From the NCBI GenBank assembly GCA_003155175.1, contig PMFP01000171.1:6495-26921 (forward strand): DNA of 20,427 nt, read 5' to 3'. This document shows, piece after piece, positions 14,362 to 20,427 of the stretch. The first letter of the stretch is position 1; each line of letters opens with the position of its first letter. The notes below the pieces were generated by a model. That model saw only the letters and a program-made list of their open reading frames with translations, was not told the origin of the DNA and searched no databases. The DNA comes from Vulcanimicrobiota bacterium (GTDB lineage: Bacteria; Vulcanimicrobiota; Vulcanimicrobiia; Vulcanimicrobiales; Vulcanimicrobiaceae). The position numbers and the translations under genes are program-made.

Positions 14362-15712
14362 CATAACGTTCATCGGCGCGGCCGGAACCGTCACCGGAAG
14401 CAAACATCTGCTGACCGTCGGCGGGAAGCGCATCCTCATCGACTGCGGCCTCTTCCAAGGCGTCGTCGACGTTCGCTCCCTCAACGACGTCCCGCTGCCC
14501 GTGAGCGCCGCGGAGATCGACGGCGTCGTCATCACGCACGGCCACCTGGACCACGTCGGCTACCTGCCCAAATTGGTTCACGACGGGTTCACCGGACCGG
14601 TGTACTGCACGCCGCCGACGAGCGACGTGATGCAGATCGTACTGGACGATTCCGCCGACCTTCAGCAAACGCTCCAGCGGCGTGGCTTCCAACACGAGCG
14701 TCCGCATGCCCCGCCGCCCTTCTACAACGAGGAGGACGTCTCGCGCACGATGCAACTCGTTCGCACGCAGCCGCTCGGCCAAGCGTTCGACCTCTTCGGC
14801 GTCGCGCAAGCCACCTACCACGACGCCGGGCACATCATCGGGTCGGCTTTCGCGGCTCTGACGCTCGAAGACAAGCGCGTCATCTTCTCCGGCGACGTCG
14901 GCCGCTACGACCGGCCGCTGCTCTTCGATCCGGAGCCGATCGGCGACGCGGACACGATCGTGTGCGAATCCACGTACGCCGATCAAGTCCATCCGCCCGA
15001 TCCGCTGGACGATCTCGGTAAGGCCATCCTCGCCGGCATCGCTCGCGGCGGCGCGATCGTGATTCCGGCCTTCGCGGTCCAGCGCTCGCAAGACATCTTG
15101 CTTGCCATCGCGACGCTGCAAGCGCAATATCCGCAGATCGCGCAACTCGGCGTCCACCTCGACAGCCCGATGGCCGAAAAAGTGGACGAGCTCTTCGAAA
15201 AATACCCGGACGCCCACCGTCCGATTCCACGCGACGCTTCGGGAACGCCGTTTGGCGTGCGCAACTTCACGCTGCACGAAACGACGGAGCAATCCAAGCA
15301 ACTCAACACGATGGAAGGGTGCTACATCGTCATCTCCGCCAGCGGCATGGCTTCCGGCGGGCGCATCCTCCACCACCTGTTTCGCCGGCTGCCCGATCCT
15401 AAGGCGACGATCATCTTTCCGGGCTACCAAGGCGCGGGCACCCTCGGCTACGTGCTGGTACACGACGCCCACCAAGTGCGCATCATGGGCGACAACATTC
15501 CGGTCAAAGCGACCATCGTCAACCTCTCCGGGTTCAGCGCGCACGCCGACCACAACGAACTGCAGCGCTGGCTCGGAACGGTCAACGGAAAGCCGCATCT
15601 TTACGCCGTTCACGGCGAGCCCGAATCCGCGGCCGCGCTGGTGGAGATGGCCGAGTCGGGCTTCGGTTGGCAAGCCGACGTCGCGCACCGAGGAACGACG
15701 GCGACGATCTGA
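14354..15712 (+). CDS. Metallo-beta-lactamase/beta-CASP ribonuclease (CPSF-like, RNA specificity domain)
   Basis: This 452-residue cytosolic nuclease belongs to the beta-CASP group that includes the Thermus TTHA0252 RNase and the CPSF-73 family. Metal ligands are in THGHLDHVGYL (H62, H64, D66, H67), H160 in AGHIIGSAF and D181 in FSGDVGRYD. Beta-CASP motifs follow: motif A E205 in CESTYAD, the RNA-specificity segment ISASGMASGGR (about 328-338), motif B H397 in GFSAHADH and motif C H420 in AVHGEPES. All key residues are present, so it should be active on RNA. GTG 14354 has AGGAG at 14345-14349 and overlaps the preceding stop by 8 bases. Its TGA overlaps the next ATG by one base. A role in RNA processing or turnover is family knowledge; the target RNAs are unknown. 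Confidence 0.95.
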   Translation: MADITFIGAAGTVTGSKHLLTVGGKRILIDCGLFQGVVDVRSLNDVPLPVSAAEIDGVVITHGHLDHVGYLPKLVHDGFTGPVYCTPPTSDVMQIVLDDSADLQQTLQRRGFQHERPHAPPPFYNEEDVSRTMQLVRTQPLGQAFDLFGVAQATYHDAGHIIGSAFAALTLEDKRVIFSGDVGRYDRPLLFDPEPIGDADTIVCESTYADQVHPPDPLDDLGKAILAGIARGGAIVIPAFAVQRSQDILLAIATLQAQYPQIAQLGVHLDSPMAEKVDELFEKYPDAHRPIPRDASGTPFGVRNFTLHETTEQSKQLNTMEGCYIVISASGMASGGRILHHLFRRLPDPKATIIFPGYQGAGTLGYVLVHDAHQVRIMGDNIPVKATIVNLSGFSAHADHNELQRWLGTVNGKPHLYAVHGEPESAAALVEMAESGFGWQADVAHRGTTATI

Positions 15713-16743
15713 TGGCCGAACGCAGTTTCGCCAGCGACAACAACGCGCCGGTCGCGCCGGAGATCCTACGCGCGATTCTGGCCGCGAACGAAGGCGATGC
15801 GGTCGGTTACGGGCACGACGACTGGACCGATCGCGCGGTCGCGCGATTCCGCGAGCACTTCGGCCCGGAAACCGACGTCTATCTCACCTTTAACGGCACC
15901 GGCGCAAACGTCGTCGCGCTCGCGTGCTTGTTGCGGCCGTGGGAAGCGGTGCTCTGCCCGGCGACGGCACATCTCCAGACCGACGAATGCGGCGCGTTCG
16001 AGCGCTTCAACGGTTCAAAAGTGATCCCAGTGCCCTCGGAGGGCGGGAAGCTGCGCCCCGCCGACCTCGAACCGTATTTGCGAGCCGGCCACGACGAACA
16101 CTTTGCGCAACCGCGCGCGATATCGATCTCGCAATCCACCGAGTACGGCAACGTTTACAGCGCGGACGAAGTGCGCGAGATCTGCGCGTTCGCGCACGAA
16201 CGCGGGCTGCTCGTCCACGTTGACGGCGCCCGCATCTCCAATGCAGCCGCGGCCTTGGGCACGACGCCTCGCGCGCTCACCGTAGACGCCGGTGTGGACG
16301 TACTGACCTTCGGCGGCACGAAGAACGGCTTGATGCTCGGCGAGGCGATCTGCTTCTTCGGTTCGGCGGCGAACGAGGCCGCGCCGTTCGTGCGAAAGCA
16401 GGGTATGCAACTGGCTTCCAAGATGCGCTACATCGCGGCACAGTTCGAAGCCCTGCTGACCGACGGCCTGTGGCTCAAGCACGCCGCCCACGCTAACGCG
16501 ATGGCCCTACGCCTGCACGAACGCGTAGTCGCGATTCCCGCCATCCGCGTGACGCGGCCGGTTCGCTGCAATGCGATCTTTGCAACCCTGCCGCGCGCCG
16601 CAATCGAGCGCGTGCGAAGCAAGTTCTTTTTCTACGATTTCGAGCCGTCGCTCCCGGAAGTGCGCTGGATGACCCACTGGGCGACGGCACCCGCCGACGT
16701 GGACGCCTTCGCCGATGCGTTAGCGGCAGCGTGCGCGCGCTGA
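15712..16743 (+). CDS. Low-specificity L-threonine aldolase (PLP-dependent)
   Basis: This 343-residue fold-type I PLP enzyme of the beta-eliminating-lyase family would cleave L-threonine and allo-threonine to glycine and acetaldehyde. The sequence opens with FASDNNAPVAPEIL, the usual threonine-aldolase start. The phosphate-binding GTGANVVAL is at about 62-70, HVDGAR has D171 and R174, and the PLP lysine is K204 in FGGTKNGLM. Length is typical of LtaE-like proteins. ATG 15712 overlaps the RNase stop (TGATG); the frame is open further upstream, but that part lies within the RNase gene. It is last in the LOG, RNase, aldolase run. Activity on other beta-hydroxy amino acids is possible. The glycine it makes could feed ThiO, but this link is speculative. 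Confidence 0.92.
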   Translation: MAERSFASDNNAPVAPEILRAILAANEGDAVGYGHDDWTDRAVARFREHFGPETDVYLTFNGTGANVVALACLLRPWEAVLCPATAHLQTDECGAFERFNGSKVIPVPSEGGKLRPADLEPYLRAGHDEHFAQPRAISISQSTEYGNVYSADEVREICAFAHERGLLVHVDGARISNAAAALGTTPRALTVDAGVDVLTFGGTKNGLMLGEAICFFGSAANEAAPFVRKQGMQLASKMRYIAAQFEALLTDGLWLKHAAHANAMALRLHERVVAIPAIRVTRPVRCNAIFATLPRAAIERVRSKFFFYDFEPSLPEVRWMTHWATAPADVDAFADALAAACAR

Positions 16744-16756
16744 GCGGCGCCTCGAC

Positions 16757-17707
16757 CTAACCCGGCGGCTCGCTCATCAGGAGCGGCGCGTTCCAGAGGT
16801 CGCCGGGGAAATGCGCCGGCGGATCGGTCCCCCGTACGTTCTCGAACGATACGCCGGCGCTCCGGTAGATCAACCCCCGGTACGCCATCGGTGCCAGGGC
16901 GGTTTCCGTCGCAATGTATTGCGCGCCGCCGAGAGAGGCAAACGTCACGTCCCAAGGGACCGCGGTTCCCGGCCCGGATTCGAAGTTGAGCGCCTCGCGC
17001 AACTTCCACGTCGCGCGCGTCTGCTTATCGATCCAGAGTTCGCGAAGGCGAAACCGGTTCGGGTCTCTCAACGGCTCGAGTTTGAGCTTCACGCATTCGT
17101 GGCCGTCAACAGTCTCCTCGCCGTCGAACGCGACTTCGTAGTCCCTTACGAAGGCGTGAGTCGTCGCGATCTCACGCATTCCGCTTGGCGCGGGAGAGCT
17201 CTCGCCGGGTCGAGCGGGCGCGGGGTCGTGAAACTCCTTGCGAATCTCGGCAACGATCTGCATCGGCGTCATTTGCGCGTCGGTCAGTTGTGCCGCCGGC
17301 GGATCGGCCGACATGCCGAAACTATACATCGGGGCGAGGACCGGAACGCCCAGGAAATCGATCGGCGGCTGCGGCTTGCCGAGAGGCAAACCGAAAAAAC
17401 TCAAGTTGATACCCTTTCCGCTGACGGGGTTGGCCTCTTCATAGTCGCTTACGGGATCGACGTGAACCTCGTGATGAAGCACGTCATAGAACGACGAGTA
17501 GCGCTCGACTCGTTCGCCGCTGCCCTCGTCGATTCGGACGGCAACATCGTACGAAACGAGCTGGGGATACTTTTGATCCGACCAGTACGCACGCGCCTCG
17601 TCAAAGACTTGTGACGGCTGTGGGTCGGCCTGCGCCGTCCCGGCAGAGGCCGGAGGCAGAAGCGCCACGCAGAACATCCACGCCAAACGCCGCCCGAATA
17701 GGGTCAT
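16757..17707 (-). CDS. Secreted protein of unknown function, possibly LolA-like fold
   Basis: This 316-residue protein has an N-terminal signal peptide: basic GRR, a hydrophobic core, and a likely signal peptidase I site after AQA at residue 27. The mature part is soluble. The segment 197-243 (EETVDGHECVKLKLEP through ELWIDKQTRATWKLRE) resembles the strand-turn-strand pattern found in LolA/RseB-like and outer-membrane-lipoprotein-sorting-like proteins, but the similarity is judged by eye. A flexible Pro-rich stretch lies at about 161-174. Only one cysteine (C205) remains in the mature part. ATG 17707 has an AGGGGG Shine-Dalgarno immediately upstream. It is 75 bases downstream of the FAD oxidoreductase stop and converges on the threonine aldolase. 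Confidence 0.75.
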   Translation of the reverse strand: MTLFGRRLAWMFCVALLPPASAGTAQADPQPSQVFDEARAYWSDQKYPQLVSYDVAVRIDEGSGERVERYSSFYDVLHHEVHVDPVSDYEEANPVSGKGINLSFFGLPLGKPQPPIDFLGVPVLAPMYSFGMSADPPAAQLTDAQMTPMQIVAEIRKEFHDPAPARPGESSPAPSGMREIATTHAFVRDYEVAFDGEETVDGHECVKLKLEPLRDPNRFRLRELWIDKQTRATWKLREALNFESGPGTAVPWDVTFASLGGAQYIATETALAPMAYRGLIYRSAGVSFENVRGTDPPAHFPGDLWNAPLLMSEPPG

Positions 17708-17764
17708 CGCCGCCCCCTAAGCCACAGCAGTATTTCGCAAGACTAGCCAGACGGCCTGAGAATC

Positions 17765-17781
17765 GCCGGAGAAGATCCGGC
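17765..17781 (-). terminator. Hairpin just past the FAD oxidoreductase stop, possible terminator
   Basis: GCCGGA and TCCGGC form a perfect 6-bp GC-rich stem around a 5-base loop, one base beyond the FAD oxidoreductase stop codon. On the minus strand no strong T tract follows (only GATTCT), while on the plus strand TTT follows. It may be a weak or bidirectional terminator, or an RNA-stabilising hairpin between the two minus-strand genes. Confidence 0.35.
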
Positions 17782-17782
17782 T

Positions 17783-19015
17783 TTACGCGGTCCAGTCGAG
17801 CATTGGCTCCCAGTCGGGTTTGGGGAAGCGCTCTTTGCTTTTGATGGCTTCGACGTACTTGCGCTTGCCGGCGCGGTTGCCTTTGCCGAGCATCAGGCCG
17901 CCGACCAGACGGTCTTCCCAGAAGAACAGCGCGCGATACCAGCCCTTCTCGCGATCGATCTTGCGGACGGTCTGAAGGTCGGGCTGCAAATCCGGCGCTA
18001 GCCCGAACTGCGTGATCGTCTGGCCCTTGAACAATTGCGACGAGTACTCCGGCACGTCGTGATAGCGTTCGCTGCCGCCCATCATGTTGATCGCGACGAC
18101 TTTCCCGTGCGCTCCGGCGTTGTTCCAGGTGCCCATGCGATAGCGCATCTCGAGCGTGGGATCGAAAAAATCCGCGACGTCGCCGGCAGCGTAGATGCCG
18201 CCGACGTTGGTTTCGAGACGGTCGTCGCACAGGATGCCGTTCTTGCCGTACTCGATTCCCGTTCCGGCAGCCAGCTCGGTGTTCATGGTCAGACCGAAGC
18301 CCACGCCGTAGCAGTCCGCGGCGATTTCAAGTCCGCTCTGCGTCCGCACGCCGGTTGCCTCGCCGTTCGAGCGCACGAATTCGGCAACTTCCTGGCCGTA
18401 ATGCACGTGGACGCCTTCGTCCTTCGCGGCGAGGTCCACGAATTCGCCCGCGAGTTCGTCGAGCACTCGATGCAGGAAGTGCGGACCGCGAATGAGCCAG
18501 TGCGTCTCGACCTTGCGCGTGGCGAACGCTTCGGCGAGTTCGTAGGCGATGTACGATCCGCCGATGGCGACCGCGACCTTACTGCTCTCCAGCCGTTCCG
18601 AAATCGCCCGCGTGTCGTCCAGGTACTGGAAGTTATACACGTTGCCGGCGCCGTCGCTGCCGGGTTTGCCGATCGGGTTCGGACGCCCGCCCGTGGCGAT
18701 CAGCAGCGCGTCGTACGGATAGGTCTTTCCATCGGCCACGACGACGCGCTCTTCGGGGACGACGCGCTCGACGCGCGTGCGCAGGTGCAGGTCGATGCGA
18801 TGCTCTTCGTGCCATGCCAGGTCGCGAATCATGACCTTGGCTTCGGGAATTTGCTTGCGCAGCATCGGCGGCAGCGAGATCCGATTGTAGAGCGTATACG
18901 GCTCGTCGCCGAACAGATGAATCTCGCACGAGAGATCGTGTTTGCGAAGTTGCTCGGCGGCGGTGGTTCCCGCGAATCCGTTTCCGACGATGACGTAGCG
19001 CCGGAAGTCAGCCAT
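17783..19015 (-). CDS. FAD-dependent NAD(P)H oxidoreductase (NirB/rubredoxin-reductase-like Pyr_redox_2)
   Basis: This 410-residue flavoprotein has two dinucleotide-binding modules. FAD motif VIVGNGFAGTTAAEQLR is at 8-24, LYNRISLPPML at about 42-52 and LLIATGGRPNP at about 104-114. An NAD(P) motif VAVAIGGSYIAYELAEAF lies at about 146-163, and the second FAD motif GIYAAGDVADF at about 275-285. The second glycine motif is GGSYIA instead of the usual GGGYIG. The pattern resembles the N-terminal part of NADH-nitrite reductase, rubredoxin reductase and ferredoxin reductases. No redox CxxC is present, so it is not thioredoxin-reductase-like. The electron acceptor is unknown. ATG 19015 overlaps the M20 gene stop by 8 bases, so the two are probably translationally coupled. 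Confidence 0.9.
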   Translation of the reverse strand: MADFRRYVIVGNGFAGTTAAEQLRKHDLSCEIHLFGDEPYTLYNRISLPPMLRKQIPEAKVMIRDLAWHEEHRIDLHLRTRVERVVPEERVVVADGKTYPYDALLIATGGRPNPIGKPGSDGAGNVYNFQYLDDTRAISERLESSKVAVAIGGSYIAYELAEAFATRKVETHWLIRGPHFLHRVLDELAGEFVDLAAKDEGVHVHYGQEVAEFVRSNGEATGVRTQSGLEIAADCYGVGFGLTMNTELAAGTGIEYGKNGILCDDRLETNVGGIYAAGDVADFFDPTLEMRYRMGTWNNAGAHGKVVAINMMGGSERYHDVPEYSSQLFKGQTITQFGLAPDLQPDLQTVRKIDREKGWYRALFFWEDRLVGGLMLGKGNRAGKRKYVEAIKSKERFPKPDWEPMLDWTA

Positions 19016-20177
19016 GCATCGCGATTCCGGTCATCATGAGGAATCCAGCATCTAGGGCGCGCTCGTCAATGTCGTAGCGGGCGCTGTGCTGCGGCTCCGC
19101 TCCGAGCTCGTCGCCACGAACGCCGACGAGAAAGTACGCCCCCGGGCGCTCGTTGAGGATGTAGGACATGTCCTCCGACCACAGCGCAAGGTCTTGCGGA
19201 TCCACGACGTTCTCCGGGCCAACCGCATCGCGTGCGACCTCGCGAACGACGTCGTTCATCGCGGCATCGTTGACGGTCGGCGGATAGCCCCACGAATACT
19301 CGAATTCGTAGTCCAAGCGCATCGCGTCGCACAATCCCTCGACCATGCGCTCCATGCGCTCGGGCAGCGAGGCACGCACGGAGTCGTCGAACGTGCGCGT
19401 CGTGCCGTACATGTGCGCGGAGTCCGGTATGACGTTGAACGTCGTCCCGGCTTCGAGCTTGCCGATCGTCAGCACGACCGGATCCTTCGGCGCGATCTCG
19501 CGGCTGGGAATCGTCTGCAGCAGCGTCACGAGCTGGGCGGCCGCCGGAATCGGATCGACCGCTTGATGCGGCATCGCACCGTGGCCGCCGCGCCCGTTGA
19601 GCGCAATAGAAAAACGATCGGACGAAGCGAAGAACGGCCCGTCGCGGATGCCGACCTTGCCGGCTTCCATCCCGCTGTAAAGATGCAGCGCAAACGCGCG
19701 CTCGACGTGCGGATTCTCCAGCGCACCTTCTTCGACCATTGCCTTGGCGCCGGCCGGCCCTTCCTCGGCCGGCTGAAAGCAGAACACGATCGTTCCCGGG
19801 ATCTCGGCTTTTCGCCGCGACAGATAGCGCGCGGCAGCGAGCAGGATCGCCATGTGCCCGTCGTGCCCGCACGCGTGCATCACGCCGTCTCGCGTGGAGC
19901 GATAGGGAACGTCGTTCAGCTCCTGGACCGGCAGCGCGTCCATGTCGGCGCGCAGCAGCGTGACGGGACCGGGGCGCCCGCCGCGTAACGTCGCCAGGAT
20001 TCCGGTCTGGGCGACGCCGGTGCGAATGTCGTCAAAGTCGCACGCGCGCAGCTCGCGCTCGACGAACGCGGCCGTCTCGCGTTCCTGGTACGACAGCTCA
20101 GGATGTTCGTGAAAATGGCGGCGGTAGCGGACGAGTTCGTCGTGCGGAATCTCGACGGTTCGGTGGGACGAGGACAT
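19008..20177 (-). CDS. M20-family metallo-amidohydrolase (M20D, hippurate/IAA-amino-acid hydrolase-like)
   Basis: From ATG 20177 this is a 389-residue zinc amidohydrolase of peptidase family M20D, which cleaves N-acyl amino acids or related amides. The early motif is RRHFHEHPELSYQE. The metal ligands are in MHACGHDGHMA (C103, H105), the catalytic/ligand Glu pair E138-E139 in QPAEEGPAGA, H165 in ALHLYSG, and a C-terminal His in EPQHSARYD. The dimerisation domain (about 175-290) includes GRGGHGAMPHQAVDP. A frame extending to GTG or ATG starts near 20219 adds 14 residues unlike the family; ATG 20177, with AGG five to six bases upstream, is preferred. The substrate is unknown. It overlaps the FAD oxidoreductase gene and diverges from the E1 alpha gene. 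Confidence 0.93.
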   Translation of the reverse strand: MSSSHRTVEIPHDELVRYRRHFHEHPELSYQERETAAFVERELRACDFDDIRTGVAQTGILATLRGGRPGPVTLLRADMDALPVQELNDVPYRSTRDGVMHACGHDGHMAILLAAARYLSRRKAEIPGTIVFCFQPAEEGPAGAKAMVEEGALENPHVERAFALHLYSGMEAGKVGIRDGPFFASSDRFSIALNGRGGHGAMPHQAVDPIPAAAQLVTLLQTIPSREIAPKDPVVLTIGKLEAGTTFNVIPDSAHMYGTTRTFDDSVRASLPERMERMVEGLCDAMRLDYEFEYSWGYPPTVNDAAMNDVVREVARDAVGPENVVDPQDLALWSEDMSYILNERPGAYFLVGVRGDELGAEPQHSARYDIDERALDAGFLMMTGIAMHG

Positions 20178-20239
20178 GTGGCCTGGATACCGGGCGCTTT
20201 GGAAGGATTCCCGCCTCACGGGGGGCGAGTACGGCCGAC

Positions 20240-20427
20240 GTGGCCGGCAAAACGAACGCCCCTGCGACCGGGGCCCAGTCCTCGTTCGAGCGCCACGGGC
20301 TGACCGACGATCAGCTCGTGCAGATGCTCCGTACGATGCTGATGCAGCGAACGCTCGAGCATCGCGGGTTCCAGCTCAACCGTCAGGGCAAAATCCCGTT
20401 CGCTTCGGCGAGCGAAGGTCACGAAGC
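20240..20427 (+). CDS. 2-oxoacid dehydrogenase E1 component, alpha subunit (N-terminal part, cut by window edge)
   Basis: The frame from GTG 20240 stays open to the window end, giving 62 residues. The segment LVQMLRTMLMQRTLEHRG followed by FQLNRQGKIPFASASEGHEA matches the N-terminus of thiamine-diphosphate-dependent E1 alpha subunits. The LNRQGKIPF wording is closer to branched-chain 2-oxoacid dehydrogenase than to pyruvate dehydrogenase. It would decarboxylate 2-oxo acids and pass the acyl group to the E2 lipoyl domain. I see no ATG or TTG alternative near this start, and the ribosome site is weak. It diverges from the M20 gene across 62 bases. E1 beta and E2 genes are expected just beyond the window. 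Subtype is uncertain from so short a piece. Confidence 0.82.
   Translation, partial: MAGKTNAPATGAQSSFERHGLTDDQLVQMLRTMLMQRTLEHRGFQLNRQGKIPFASASEGHE

Noticed and set aside
14339..15688. 449-codon open frame on the minus strand
   Set aside because: It lies fully antisense to the beta-CASP RNase, whose catalytic motifs are all intact. Its translation is Arg/Val/Asp-rich with no domain, as expected of a mirror frame in GC-rich DNA.
15667..15711. N-terminal extension of threonine aldolase
   Set aside because: These bases encode the C-terminus of the RNase, and the family start FASDNN follows the ATG at 15712.
18035..19039. 334-codon open frame on the plus strand
   Set aside because: It is antisense to the FAD oxidoreductase, whose FAD and NAD motifs are in order; the mirror frame has shadow composition.

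Overview
This is a gene-dense, GC-rich bacterial chromosome segment. It holds 21 protein-coding genes (two cut by the window edges), almost no non-coding DNA, and no tRNA, rRNA, CRISPR array or insertion sequence that I could see. The proteins are housekeeping and central-metabolism types. The mix is an EF-G paralogue, an ETF-quinone oxidoreductase with a cysteine-rich tail, a ThiO/ThiS/ThiG thiazole operon, a beta-CASP RNase and a branched-chain-type E1 alpha. It would fit an aerobic, under-sampled soil lineage such as Eremiobacterota or an actinobacterium/acidobacterium-like group. That assignment is a guess from gene style, not a demonstrated placement. The lipoprotein signal peptide and the secreted protein are compatible with several phyla.

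Layout. 1-345 is the 3' end of a lysine/alanine-rich, histone-H1-like protein with pentapeptide repeats. 369-4592 is a tight plus-strand run: EF-G-like GTPase, orphan family-5 solute-binding lipoprotein, and orotate phosphoribosyltransferase (pyrE). Facing it on the minus strand (7745 down to 4589) is a run of a potassium-channel protein with RCK domains on both sides of the pore, a Bcp/PrxQ peroxiredoxin, and an RNase Z-like metallo-beta-lactamase-fold hydrolase. A methyltransferase-like gene diverges from the channel gene. Its 3' end overlaps the end of a minus-strand thiazole operon read thiO, thiS, thiG, rhodanese (10796 down to 8329), whose genes overlap or nearly touch. A small unknown gene (10853-11230) diverges from thiO.

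The right half begins with minus-strand ETF-QO and an alpha/beta hydrolase. Divergent from the hydrolase is a coupled plus-strand trio: LOG-family protein, beta-CASP RNase and low-specificity threonine aldolase. A secreted protein of unknown function, an FAD/NAD(P) oxidoreductase and an M20 amidohydrolase follow on the minus strand. The window ends inside a divergent plus-strand E1 alpha subunit of a 2-oxoacid dehydrogenase.

How the genes work together. The clearest pathway is thiazole synthesis: ThiO makes the glycine imine, ThiS carries sulfur, ThiG builds the ring, and the rhodanese is a candidate sulfur donor. ETF-QO and the branched-chain-type E1 alpha fit acyl-CoA oxidation feeding the quinone pool. 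I found no convincing evidence of a new defence or mobile system. The observations most worth following are sequence oddities inside recognisable families: a substituted catalytic His in the EF-G paralogue, extra cysteines in ETF-QO, a CxxC beside the channel filter, a possible AUA start, and a rhodanese built into the thiazole operon.
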